Origin: Mesorhizobium amorphae CCNWGS0123
Lineage (GTDB): Bacteria; Pseudomonadota; Alphaproteobacteria; Rhizobiales; Rhizobiaceae
Assembly (NCBI RefSeq): GCF_001686985.1
Contig: NZ_CP015318.1
Location: 4,772,001 to 4,836,000, forward strand
Reading direction: 5' to 3'
Length of the DNA stretch: 64,000 bases
In this document: piece after piece, positions 32,385-40,659 of the stretch
How the letters are laid out: each line of letters begins with the position of its first letter
How positions within the stretch are numbered: the first letter of the stretch is position 1
Made by a program: the position numbers and the translations under genes
Notes under the pieces: model-generated
What the model saw: the letters and a program-made list of their open reading frames with translations, nothing else
Databases searched by the model: none
Told to the model about the DNA's origin: nothing

Positions 32385-32710
32385 GTCGGCTTGACCGACT
32401 ATGGCGATAAATGGGCGATGAAATAAGCCGTTCGGACCCGGGGGCGGTACCCGGCGCCTCCACCAAAAACCGCTCTTTCAAAGGAGCGGCTTTTGCTGGG
32501 GGCGAAATAGGATCGACGAAGGTGTAAAGATCGTACTTTTGCCCGGCATTGTACCACCGTCATCGGGCTAAACTTATAGTTGCCAACGACAACTATGCGG
32601 AAGCTCGTCTCGCTGCTTAATGCAGTGCGAACGCTTCAAATCAAGCCCTAGAGGTTCGCACTTCTAGGCGGGGTTCGGAGGTACCTGGCAACAGAAACCT
32701 CCACTTCTCC
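32385..32710 (+). ncRNA. ssrA: tmRNA, circularly permuted two-piece form
   Basis: The alphaproteobacterial permuted tmRNA. The acceptor piece comes first and ends in ...CGCCTCCACCA at 32465. Its CGCCTCC arm pairs over seven positions with GGGGGCG at 32498-32504, the 5' end of the coding piece (GGGGGCGAAATAGGATCGACG). The T-arm is CCGGG-GGCGGTA-CCCGG. The excised intervening segment carries a CCGCTC/GAGCGG hairpin (32470-32489). The tag frame at 32582-32620 encodes ANDNYAEARLAA, preceded by TAGTT, giving (A)ANDNYAEARLAA on stalled proteins. Pseudoknot-like arms follow (GGAGGT / ACCTCC). The outer ends are approximate; a TATATT -10-like box lies at 32373-32378. Confidence 0.92.
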
Positions 32711-32799
32711 CTTTCAATGCATGCATTAGCCAAAGCCTGACACGGGTCGGCGTTGCTCGCTTGCCGCTGGGTGAGACACGGTCGCGGCAGGCGCAAAAA

Positions 32800-32820
32800 A
32801 GGCCGGCAAAGACCCGGCCT
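32800..32820 (-). terminator. Intrinsic terminator of the MFS gene
   Basis: AGGCCGG-CAAAGAC-CCGGCCT is a perfect 7-bp stem. On the minus strand it is followed by TTTTTTGCGCC, giving a proper T run, so it terminates the MFS pump gene. On the plus strand, after the tmRNA, the T tract is poor. Confidence 0.8.
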
Positions 32821-32841
32821 CTTCGCTTCCATGGATGTCAG

Positions 32842-34047
32842 TTATTCCGCCGGCGCTTCCACAGCTTCGCGCGAACGGCCGAGCGTCACCTTGGCCAGGC
32901 TGAACGAAATCACCGCGCATAGCGTGATGCCTGCCACCATCGGCAGCGGCGTGCCGTCGAAGAACAGGCCGGCGACGCCCATGGCAAGCGCGCCGATGGC
33001 GAAGTGCAGCGTGCCCATCAGCGCCGAGGCCGTGCCGGCGATCTCGCCGTGCTCTTCCATCGCCAGCACCGACGTCGTCGGGATGACCAGGCCGAGGAAG
33101 CCGTAGCCGACGAACAGCAGCGCCGCCATCACGTCGAGCCGGTCGACACCCGTCGCCATGATGGCGAACAGCACCACCATTGTGGTTGCATAGCCGGTCA
33201 CCGCGACACGCACGACGCGCCTAAGACCGAACCGCTCGGCCAGCATTCCGGTCAACTGCGACATGCCGATGAAGGCGACCGCGTTGATCGAGAAGAACAC
33301 GCTGTAGACCGAAGGCGACAGCCCGTAATGGTCGATCAGGATGAAGGACGAGCTCGACAGATAGACGAAGAAGCTCGCAATGCCGAAGCCGGCGATCGCC
33401 ACCAGGCCAAGGAAATTGCGGTCGCCCATCAGGAACCTGTAGCCGGACAGCGCCGTACCGAATGAGGAGCCGGCGCGTTCCTCCACCGGACGCGTCTCCT
33501 TGAGCGAGGTTGCGAGCAGGATCGTGGCGAGCGCTGCCGCACCGGTCACCGTCCAGAACACGGCGCGCCAGCCGAACGTCTCGATGATCTGGCTGCCGGT
33601 CAGCGGCGCCAGGATCGGCGACACCGAAAACACCAGCATAAGCAGGGACATCAGCTTGGCGGCTTCATTACCGGTGTGCAGGTCACGCACGATGGCGCGC
33701 GGCACGGCCATGCCGGCGCTGGCACCGAGCCCTTGCAGGAAGCGGAAGGCGATCAGCCACTCGATCGAAGGCGCCAGTGCCGAGCCGACGCCGCCAACCA
33801 TGAACAGTGCCAGACCACCATAGAGCGGCAGCTTGCGCCCGACCATGTCGGAGATCGGCCCGACCAGAATCTGACCAAAACCCATCGACAGGAAGAAGAT
33901 CAGCAGGCTCATCTGCACGGCCGAGGTACCGGCGTGCAGATCCTCGCCGATCGAAGGCAGCGCAGGAAGATACATGTCGATGGCGAACGGGCCGATGGCG
34001 GACAACAGGCCAAGCACGACCGCGATGCGGAGGAATTTGGGACTCAT
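32842..34047 (-). CDS. Bcr/CflA-family MFS drug efflux transporter
   Basis: This 401-residue pump has 12 predicted membrane helices. The N-terminal half carries AIDMYLPALPSIGEDLHAG and GFGQILVGPISDMVGRKLPLYGGLALFMVGG, the motif-A block of the Bcr/CflA group, and FLQGLGASAGMAVPRAIVRDL as motif C. It exports bicyclomycin-like or other drugs by proton antiport; the actual substrates are unknown. The ATG at 34047 starts the conserved N-terminus. It is divergent from a TetR regulator with several operator-like palindromes between, so drug-induced derepression is likely. Confidence 0.9.
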   Translation of the reverse strand: MSPKFLRIAVVLGLLSAIGPFAIDMYLPALPSIGEDLHAGTSAVQMSLLIFFLSMGFGQILVGPISDMVGRKLPLYGGLALFMVGGVGSALAPSIEWLIAFRFLQGLGASAGMAVPRAIVRDLHTGNEAAKLMSLLMLVFSVSPILAPLTGSQIIETFGWRAVFWTVTGAAALATILLATSLKETRPVEERAGSSFGTALSGYRFLMGDRNFLGLVAIAGFGIASFFVYLSSSSFILIDHYGLSPSVYSVFFSINAVAFIGMSQLTGMLAERFGLRRVVRVAVTGYATTMVVLFAIMATGVDRLDVMAALLFVGYGFLGLVIPTTSVLAMEEHGEIAGTASALMGTLHFAIGALAMGVAGLFFDGTPLPMVAGITLCAVISFSLAKVTLGRSREAVEAPAE

Positions 34048-34128
34048 GATAAAGGCTTCTTTCTGGTTGCCGCCGGGAACCCGGCGTCTAACCCCAGGAC
34101 GTTCCATCCCGTGACATTTCGACACCTC

Positions 34129-34170
34129 AGAGCGAATTCATTCGTCTCTAGAGCGAACTTGTTCGTCTCT
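34129..34170. promoter_or_regulatory. Tandem 21-bp operator-like repeats upstream of the MFS gene
   Basis: Two adjacent 21-bp units lie at 34129-34149 and 34150-34170, each AGAGCGAA-NNNN-TTCGTCTCT (differing only in the centre). Each is an imperfect palindrome of the TetR-operator size. They lie 82-123 bases before the MFS start. Confidence 0.6.
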
Positions 34171-34203
34171 CCGACGCGAAATGTCCTTATGTTATGTCCA
34201 CAA

Positions 34204-34225
34204 AATTAGACAGTCTTGTCTAATT
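34204..34225. promoter_or_regulatory. Perfect palindrome next to the TetR gene
   Basis: AATTAGACA-GTCT-TGTCTAATT: a perfect 9-bp inverted repeat with a 4-base centre, 27 bases before the TetR start codon. It is a strong candidate for the autoregulatory operator of the TetR protein. Confidence 0.65.
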
Positions 34226-34251
34226 CGTCAATCACCGCTATATAGATTTTT

Positions 34252-34941
34252 ATGAAGATCGGCGTTTCTCCTGACACTTTCCCGCCACGTAGCCACGAGG
34301 CGAAACGCAATTCGGTTGTCGAGGCTGCTGCCTCGGTCTTTTGCCGCGAGGGCTTTGCCGGCGCCAATATCGACCTGATCGCGGCCGAGGCCGGCGTGTC
34401 GCGCCAGACCGTCTACAACCACCATCGCGACAAGGAGAAACTCTTCGTCGCTGTCGTCCGTGACCTCACCGAGCGTTGCAATGCCGGCATATTCGCCACC
34501 ATCGCCACCTTCCCCGACCAGCCCGTCAACCTCGAAGCCGATCTGATCGGCTTCGCGATGCGCATGAACCGCAACTGCATCTGCAACCGCGACGGCAGGT
34601 TCCTGCGCAAGCTGATCCAGACCGAGGGCGAGCGCTATCCCGAACTCTTTGCCGAATGGCGCGAACAGGGGCCGGGCCGAACCTGGTCGGCGCTTGCCGC
34701 CCGCTTCGCCCGTCTTGCCTATGCCGGTCACCTCGCGATCGAGGATCCCGACGTGGCGGCACGCCAGTTTCTCGCGCTGATCAACGCCGAGTTGCAGACA
34801 TCCTTCATGCTCGGCGCAATACCTGAGGACGAAGAGGTGCTTCAGTCCGCCACCAATGGCGTACGCACCTTCCTCAGCGCCTTCGGCAGACAAAAGAGCG
34901 CGAGTCACACGGCCAGAAAAAGCGCTCTGGTCAGCGCCTGA
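34252..34941 (+). CDS. TetR/AcrR-family repressor
   Basis: This 229-residue regulator has the N-terminal TetR helix-turn-helix (RNSVVEAAASVFCREGFAGANIDLIAAEAGVSRQTVYNHHRDKEKLFVAVV) and a C-terminal ligand domain of the AefR-like type (LRKLIQTEGERYPELFAEWREQGP). It most likely represses the divergent MFS efflux gene and itself. The ligand is unknown. The protein runs to a basic tail (RQKSASHTARKSALVSA). Confidence 0.92.
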   Translation: MKIGVSPDTFPPRSHEAKRNSVVEAAASVFCREGFAGANIDLIAAEAGVSRQTVYNHHRDKEKLFVAVVRDLTERCNAGIFATIATFPDQPVNLEADLIGFAMRMNRNCICNRDGRFLRKLIQTEGERYPELFAEWREQGPGRTWSALAARFARLAYAGHLAIEDPDVAARQFLALINAELQTSFMLGAIPEDEEVLQSATNGVRTFLSAFGRQKSASHTARKSALVSA

Positions 34942-35059
34942 GCCGTCAAATCGTCGCCAATAGCCTTCGCTTCGAGGCGCCTGCGATCTATATCCGGTTT
35001 ACGCCGCGCTCAAGCTTGATTACAGCTAGGCGCACGATTCAACGGAACCCGACCGCCAC

Positions 35060-35593
35060 ATGGCCGACGACCACATCCGCTACGACATTCTGGCCCAGGA
35101 GGCGTTGCGCGGCGTCATGCGCAAGGTCCTGGCCGAAGTCGCGCGCACCGGCCTTCCCGGCAACCATCATTTCTTCATCACCTTCCTCACCGGCGCGCCG
35201 GGCGTGCGCGTGTCTTCGCGGCTGCGCGAGCGCTATCCCGAGCAGATGACCATCGTCATCCAGTTCCAGTACTGGGACCTGAAAGTGACCGACACCGGCT
35301 TCGAGGTCGGTCTGTCCTTCTCCGACGTGCCGGAAAAACTCGAGATCCCCTTCTCCGCCGTGCGCGGCTTTTACGATCCCTCCGTCAATTTCGAACTCGA
35401 ATTCGACGTCAAGACGGATGGCGCGGCAGAGGACGAGCCGGCGGCACCGGCTCCCGAACCGCTCGCCGTTGTCGAGAAGAAGCCCGAGTCGAAGAAGAAG
35501 GCTGCAGCCGAGGCCGAGAAGAAGCCTGCCGCGGCCGATGCCGCCGGCAAGGGCGCCGACGTCGTATCCCTCGACGCCTTCCGCAAGAAGTGA
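35060..35593 (+). CDS. sspB: SspB, ClpXP adaptor for ssrA-tagged proteins
   Basis: This 177-residue adaptor delivers tmRNA-tagged substrates to ClpXP. The folded domain (~1-120) has the alphaproteobacterial pattern (IRYDILAQEALRGVMRKVLAEVARTGLPGNHHFFITFLTGAPGVRVSSRLRERYPEQMTIVIQFQYWDLKV). A Lys/Glu/Ala-rich linker leads to the short C-terminal ClpX-binding tail (VVSLDAFRKK). Its tag source, the permuted ssrA gene, lies 2.4 kb upstream. It heads an operon with two small genes. Confidence 0.92.
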   Translation: MADDHIRYDILAQEALRGVMRKVLAEVARTGLPGNHHFFITFLTGAPGVRVSSRLRERYPEQMTIVIQFQYWDLKVTDTGFEVGLSFSDVPEKLEIPFSAVRGFYDPSVNFELEFDVKTDGAAEDEPAAPAPEPLAVVEKKPESKKKAAAEAEKKPAAADAAGKGADVVSLDAFRKK

Positions 35594-35611
35594 TCCGAAA
35601 GGCGGCGCGAC

Positions 35612-35806
35612 ATGGGCGACGTCGTCAATCTCCGCCAGGCCCGCAAGCAAAAGGCGCGGAGCGAGAAAGAACGGCTGGCCGAACAGAACCGGGTGCTGCA
35701 CGGCCGGTCCAAGGCCGATCGGGACCGTGACCGGCTGACGTCCGACAAGGCCGAGAAATTCATCGCCGGCCATCGCCGCGAGAAGTCCGGCGACCCGGAC
35801 GCCTAG
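35612..35806 (+). CDS. DUF4169 family small protein
   Basis: This 64-residue, highly charged protein begins MGDVVNLRQARKQKARSEKERLAEQNRVLHGRSKADRDRDR, the DUF4169 pattern found in Rhizobiales beside sspB. It is mostly helical and may bind nucleic acid, but the function is unknown. It lies 18 bases after sspB with a GAAAGGCGG ribosome binding site and five bases before the next gene. Confidence 0.8.
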   Translation: MGDVVNLRQARKQKARSEKERLAEQNRVLHGRSKADRDRDRLTSDKAEKFIAGHRREKSGDPDA

Positions 35807-35811
35807 CGCAA

Positions 35812-36042
35812 ATGAGCCCGGTCGAAAAACGCTCGGTGACGATCCGCGGCCATCGCACCAGCTATTCGCTCGAAAAGCCTTTTTACGATGATCTCGTCGC
35901 CATCGCGGCGGCGCGCAAGCTGACGCTGGCTGCGCTGGTCGCCGAAATCGACGAAACCCGCCCCCGCGACGCCAACCTCTCCTCCGCGCTCAGGCTGCAT
36001 GTGCTGGACTGGGCGAAGCATGGGATGAGCGGTTCGGCTTAG
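35812..36042 (+). CDS. Ribbon-helix-helix domain protein
   Basis: This 76-residue protein matches the RHH_4 family (EKRSVTIRGHRTSYSLEKPFYDDLVAIAAARKLTLAALVAEIDETRPRDANLSSALRLHVLDW): a beta strand (SVTIRGHRTSYSL) then two helices, as in Arc/MetJ-like dimeric DNA-binding proteins. It is the third gene of the sspB unit. Its target genes are unknown. Confidence 0.8.
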   Translation: MSPVEKRSVTIRGHRTSYSLEKPFYDDLVAIAAARKLTLAALVAEIDETRPRDANLSSALRLHVLDWAKHGMSGSA

Positions 36043-36075
36043 AGCGGTTCAACGAATGATCAAACCTGGAAATTG

Positions 36076-39000
36076 CTAGCCGCCGTCCAGCGACTTCAGC
36101 AGATTGTCGATCGTGAACGGATTGGCCTTGGGCTTCTGTGGCTCTGGGGCAGAACCGTCATTGACGCCGGGCAGTGAGCGGTCGACCTTTGACGCCTGCT
36201 CGGCGGCCTTGCGCTTGGCCTCGAGCCTGGCCTTTTCTTCCGACGCGATCCGCGTCGCCTCGTCCGCCTTCCGACGTTCCTGCTCAGCGGCCTGTGCCTT
36301 GGCCGCATCGTCGGCCGCCTGTTGCTCCGCCTTGGCCTTCGCTTCAGCATCGGCCTTGGCTTTCGCGTCCGCCTCGGCTTGGGCTTCGGCATCGGCCTTG
36401 GCTTTGGCATCCGCTTCGGCTTGCGCCTTGGCGTCAGCCTCCGCCTTGGCTTTTGCCTCGGCTTCGGCCTGGGCTTTTGCCTCGGCATCGGCTTTTGCCT
36501 TGGCCTCGGCCTGCAGCCGCGCCTCTTCCTCTTGCCGCCGCAATTCCTCGGCCGCCCTGTCGCGTTCGGTCTGCAGGGCGGCGTAGTAGCGCACCTCGCG
36601 CCGCAGCCGCTGCTTCTCCAGCAGCGCCGCCTGCATCGCTTCGACCCGCTGCTGCTCCTTCTCCAGCGCGCGCTGCGTCAGGAATTGCGCCAGCGGTTCG
36701 CTGTCGAACTGGCGCTTGGCAGCGCCGAGCGGGCCCTCGACGCTGAAGTTCACCGCCGGGTCGGAGCCGACCAGCGCCTCGTCGCCGGACCGATAGGTGA
36801 TCGACCCTCTTGCGTCGACGGTGCTCGCGTTCAGGTCCGCAGAGATGTCGGCGGACAGCGTTGCCGCCGGGTTTTCGAGACTGATCGGCGGCGCCCGCAG
36901 AATGCCGCCGGCAAGCGTGAAGGCAATGTCGGTGTCACCCGCGGCGAAACTGCCGTCGGCGGCGATCTCAGGCGCGAAGCCGGCGGTCTTGGCCGCATCG
37001 ATATCGCGCCCGATCGTATCGGCCTTGGCGATGAAGGCGCCGAAGGCATCCGGATTGACGCCGGCGATGGCGAGGCCCTTCAGCGCCGCCGTGCCCGAGC
37101 CGGACAGCTCCGCCACCATGGCATCGACCGATTTGCCGCTGGTCGACAGCGTCGTCGAGACATCGCCGCTGCCGCTCAAGCCGGCCCCCGGCAGCACGGC
37201 CGAGAGATCCCCGCCGGCAAGTTTCATCTGGCCGGAGAAAAGCCCGGTGCCGTCATTGTTCTTCAGTTCGAACAGGCCGGTCAGCGCGCCGCCGAAGAGC
37301 TTGGCCTTGAGGTCGGAAACGCGCATGCCCTCCTGGTCGAGCTTCAGCGACAGCGCTGCGTCATAGGCGGTGGCGAACCGGCCGGCGGCAAGTGCCGCGG
37401 TGGTAAGGTCGAGATCGGCGGTGAACGGCAGGTTGGGCTTCTGGCTGAACGGCGTCGTCGGCCAGGGACCTTTGCCGGCAAGGAAGGACTGGTCGCCGAA
37501 CAGCGCCACCGCCATCGGGTCGAGGTCGAGTTCGTCGAGCGCCAGCGCCCCGGCCAGATGCGGCACACCGTCCTTCACCTCGACATTGACGTCGCCGGAA
37601 ACCGCCGCTTCGTTGAGGGCGCCGCTGAACTCGTCCAGCACCAGCAGACCACTGCCATAGTCGGCCTGTGACGTGAGCGATGCCGACATGCCGGTGCCCA
37701 TGCCGGGCAATCCGACGCCGGTCGTCATCAGCCACGGCTCGATGTCGGCGGCGTCGAGGCTGATCTTGCCCTTTGCGGTCGCCCCTTGCGGCGTCTCGGC
37801 AACCGTTCCCTCGAACGCCGCCCGGAAATCGTCGCCCGTAAGGGTGAAGCTCGTCGCAAGGCCACCGCCAAACGTGCCTTTCGCCGAGATTTCGGTGGTT
37901 GCCTGGCCAAGCATGCCAAGCGGCAGCGCCGGCAAACCATAAAGCGCGAGCAGTGCCGTGGCGTCGGCATTCCTGGCATTGAAGGTCAGCATCACCGGCG
38001 CATCGAGAAGCCTGTCGGCCGCCCCCTTGCCGGAAAGCGACGCCGAAAAGGCCGAGCCGCCGGCCTTGCCCTGTGCGCTCACTGCCAGCCCCGTCGTGCC
38101 GTCGCCATTGTCGGCGGCACTCGTCACCAGATCGATGCGGGCGTCCTGGAACAGCTCAGGATAGGCGGCTGCACGGGCCGCCAGGCCCTTCAGCACCTCG
38201 TTGCCAGGATAGTGCTGCGTGGCGACATCGACCAGCGGCTTCAGATCGACGGCGACCACCGAGGCGTCGAGCTTGCCGGTCGGGCTTGCCGGGAAATCCT
38301 TGATCCGGCCGGTGGCGCTGATCGAGGCGCCGGCCAGTCCGCCTACCGACAGTCTATCGATTTCAAGCAGGCCTTGGCGCAGCCTCAGCGCCGTGTCGAC
38401 CGTGTCGGCGGTCAGGCCGCCGGCGCTGACCGGCCCGGCCTTGATCTGGAAATCGAGATCGCGGTCTGAAAAGCGGTTGGCGCCCTTGTCGCTGACGAAG
38501 ATCGAGGCGAAGGCCGTCAGCCCGTCGACGTCCAGCTCGCCGCCCTGCAGCCGCATCAGCACCGACGGTCTGGCGTCGTCGGGCTGGCTGGAATCGATAC
38601 GCCCGGAAAACTTCGCCTTGCCGAGGATCAGTTCGAGATCGCTGAATGCCTGGCGCTTCTCGCTGAGATCGACCTTGGCCTTGAAGCCGGCGGCGGGCAG
38701 CCGGCGGATCGCCTCGTCGACATCTTTCGACAGCCAGGCGGCGAAACCGGACGGCTGCGCCACGGCGAGCAGCAGCGAGCCGGTGAAGCCAAAGTGGTCC
38801 TGTACGCTGAGCATGCCGTTGGCTTCCAGCGTGGCGCGGCCGGGCAGCGTCGCGGCCAGCGACTTGACTGACCAGCCGCCATCGGTCGGCTCGGCCGACA
38901 GGTGCACGTCGCGCACCGTGGTGTCGCCAGCCACTACCGCCGGCAGCTTGACCTCCACGGTGCCTGGTATGGTTGGCTTCGGCATTTGCAGCAGCGCGCG

Positions 39001-40089
39001 CTCCAGCGCGTCGACCCGCTGCGACAGTGTCAGCCCGGCGCCCGCCGCACCCACGGCCTCGTCGAACTGCACCTGCGCGCCATTGGCTTCGATCGCGAAG
39101 CGCGGATCGATCCCGAGATCGACCGAAGCCTTGCCGTCGGCCGTATAGGGATTGTCGAGCGGCCCGGTCTCGAAGCGGAACTCATCGAAGGAAAGTCTGT
39201 GGTGATCAAGCGAGAATTTGCCGTTGAGCCGGAAGCCCGGATCCGGCTTGCCGGTCGAGGCCTTCACCGGCTCGCCATCGGTGCCGCGCAGCTCGGCCGA
39301 ATTCTTGTCGGCGTCATTCTTGCCGGAGCCATTCTTGTCGGAGCCGTTTTTGTCGACGGCCGAGATCTTGAACTGACCCGAATACACCGCCGCACCCTTG
39401 ACGATGCCGGCATTGCCATCGGCCTCGATGACCAGCGGATAGCCGTCCGGATCGGCCTTGAGCCGAAGCCGCATCTGCCCATTGCCCTCCGCCTTGCCGG
39501 TCGACGCGATGACCTCCGTGCGCAGGCCGTCGAAGCGCAGCGAGCCGTCCATCCGCCAAGGCCCGGCGAGCGACTTGGCCGAGATGGTCGAGTTGATCTC
39601 GGAAATCAGATGATCGCGCCCGCCGGCGGCATGGCGCAACGCGACCTCTCCCTCGGTCACCGTCAGCTTTTCGATTGAAATCTGGTTGATGTCGAAGGGC
39701 GAGGTCGGCCGCATCGCCCAGTCGACCGTGCCGTCGGCGGCGATATCGATCGTCGCCTTCGGCCGCACCAGCCGCATGTCGAAGATCAGCACCTCGCCGC
39801 TCAGGAACGGCGCCAGCTCCGCATCCATCGAAAATGTCTCGACGGTCATCGCCGGTTGGCCGCCGGGGCCGCCGGCAACCGCGACATTGGAAAAGGTCAC
39901 AGAAGGAAACGGCAGCAGCCTCGCCGTGGCGTCACCTTGTACGGTGACCTTGCGGCCGAGAATGGCGCTCGCCTCGCGCTCGAAATCGGCACGGTAGCCT
40001 GTCCAGTCGACGAAATGCGGCACCACCAGCGCCGCGCACAGCACCAGCACGAAAAGGCCACCGAAGATCACGAACAGGCGTGCGAGCAT
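36076..40089 (-). CDS. Large AsmA-family envelope protein with TolA-like C-terminal helix
   Basis: This 1337-residue protein has one N-terminal membrane anchor (FVIFGGLFVLVLCAALVVPHFVDWTGY) and an AsmA N-terminal domain (REASAILGRKVTVQGDATARLLPFPSVTFSNVAVAG). A long periplasmic beta-rich body of repeated AsmA/TamB-like groove units contains the AsmA-C block near 1000-1090. AsmA-like proteins move phospholipid between the two membranes. Two oddities: a short KNGSDKNGSGKNDADKN repeat near residue 250, and a ~70-residue run of Ala-Lys-Ala-Glu/Asp repeats near 1200-1270 reminiscent of TolA, followed by a conserved-looking end (KANPFTIDNLLKSLDGG). Confidence 0.88.
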   Translation of the reverse strand: MLARLFVIFGGLFVLVLCAALVVPHFVDWTGYRADFEREASAILGRKVTVQGDATARLLPFPSVTFSNVAVAGGPGGQPAMTVETFSMDAELAPFLSGEVLIFDMRLVRPKATIDIAADGTVDWAMRPTSPFDINQISIEKLTVTEGEVALRHAAGGRDHLISEINSTISAKSLAGPWRMDGSLRFDGLRTEVIASTGKAEGNGQMRLRLKADPDGYPLVIEADGNAGIVKGAAVYSGQFKISAVDKNGSDKNGSGKNDADKNSAELRGTDGEPVKASTGKPDPGFRLNGKFSLDHHRLSFDEFRFETGPLDNPYTADGKASVDLGIDPRFAIEANGAQVQFDEAVGAAGAGLTLSQRVDALERALLQMPKPTIPGTVEVKLPAVVAGDTTVRDVHLSAEPTDGGWSVKSLAATLPGRATLEANGMLSVQDHFGFTGSLLLAVAQPSGFAAWLSKDVDEAIRRLPAAGFKAKVDLSEKRQAFSDLELILGKAKFSGRIDSSQPDDARPSVLMRLQGGELDVDGLTAFASIFVSDKGANRFSDRDLDFQIKAGPVSAGGLTADTVDTALRLRQGLLEIDRLSVGGLAGASISATGRIKDFPASPTGKLDASVVAVDLKPLVDVATQHYPGNEVLKGLAARAAAYPELFQDARIDLVTSAADNGDGTTGLAVSAQGKAGGSAFSASLSGKGAADRLLDAPVMLTFNARNADATALLALYGLPALPLGMLGQATTEISAKGTFGGGLATSFTLTGDDFRAAFEGTVAETPQGATAKGKISLDAADIEPWLMTTGVGLPGMGTGMSASLTSQADYGSGLLVLDEFSGALNEAAVSGDVNVEVKDGVPHLAGALALDELDLDPMAVALFGDQSFLAGKGPWPTTPFSQKPNLPFTADLDLTTAALAAGRFATAYDAALSLKLDQEGMRVSDLKAKLFGGALTGLFELKNNDGTGLFSGQMKLAGGDLSAVLPGAGLSGSGDVSTTLSTSGKSVDAMVAELSGSGTAALKGLAIAGVNPDAFGAFIAKADTIGRDIDAAKTAGFAPEIAADGSFAAGDTDIAFTLAGGILRAPPISLENPAATLSADISADLNASTVDARGSITYRSGDEALVGSDPAVNFSVEGPLGAAKRQFDSEPLAQFLTQRALEKEQQRVEAMQAALLEKQRLRREVRYYAALQTERDRAAEELRRQEEEARLQAEAKAKADAEAKAQAEAEAKAKAEADAKAQAEADAKAKADAEAQAEADAKAKADAEAKAKAEQQAADDAAKAQAAEQERRKADEATRIASEEKARLEAKRKAAEQASKVDRSLPGVNDGSAPEPQKPKANPFTIDNLLKSLDGG
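36318..36522 (-). repeat. Ala/Lys/Glu-coding repeat tract in the AsmA-family gene
   Basis: Imperfect tandem repeats of a GCC-rich unit encode alternating KA, EA and DA pairs (KAKADAEAKAQAEAEAKAKA...). The tract predicts a single long charged helix like domain II of TolA. The low complexity produces long spurious frames on the other strand. Confidence 0.8.
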
Positions 40090-40143
40090 CTGCTCCGATT
40101 GGGTTGATTGAAAATCAGCCGCACTCTACCCGCATCCGCGTGT

Positions 40144-40659
40144 CTATAAAGAGGCAATTCGGCAGCGTGCGACAGTCTCCATCAGCACGGTCAATACTGC
40201 CCCTGCGTGAAGGCTGGCAGAAAAACTCTGGGTGATGAATTCCAGTGTCGAGTCGTGGAACGTCAGGATGAAATGCCGATAGCCGGAAAACAGTCCCGGC
40301 GTGTGGGACGAATGAACCCGATTTGCCTTTTCCAGGGAGCCGATCTACGACGAGTTGAGAACCTCGAATGCGGAATAGGGCTGCAAGCCCAGCCCATAGA
40401 GACGGTGCCCGCTGATGGCTTCATCGTTCGGTGGGCCGAATTGAAGTGCCAGATAGGGATCGGCGGTCAGGATCGCGACGGACTGGTTGCCTGTGGTAGC
40501 CGAGACCGAGCGCGGATTCGTGCCATCGAACGACGAATCCGGCACGTTGGCGAGATAGGCAATGAGCAGCCTGCCTTCATCCGCGAAGATGTGAGGCAGC
40601 GGAGCACCGGCGGACGACGGCGGCACCTCGATCGGCAGCAGTGTCTCGGCCGTCGACAT
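40144..40659 (-). pseudogene. Hypothetical gene interrupted by an in-frame amber codon
   Basis: The frame starts at ATG 40659 and runs 104 codons to TAG at 40345-40347, then continues in the same frame for 66 more sense codons to a second TAG at 40144-40146. The continuation is coherent (residues after the stop: IGSLEKANRVHSS, then LFSGYRHFILTFHDSTLEFI), with stable strand-like composition and a typical rhizobial codon pattern. A TGG to TAG change (Trp) would explain the stop. The ATG directly follows the stop of the FAD-oxidase gene (TAGATG), so it is the second gene of that operon. The family is unknown. Pseudogene, readthrough or sequencing error are all possible. Confidence 0.65.

Noticed and set aside
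32179..32481. N-terminal extension of the DUF2853 frame
   Set aside because: It crosses the acceptor piece of the tmRNA gene; the family N-terminus begins at 32178.
36322..37671. 449-codon plus-strand frame rich in Gly/Leu/Phe
   Set aside because: Produced by the Ala/Lys/Glu repeat tract of the AsmA-family gene read in antisense.
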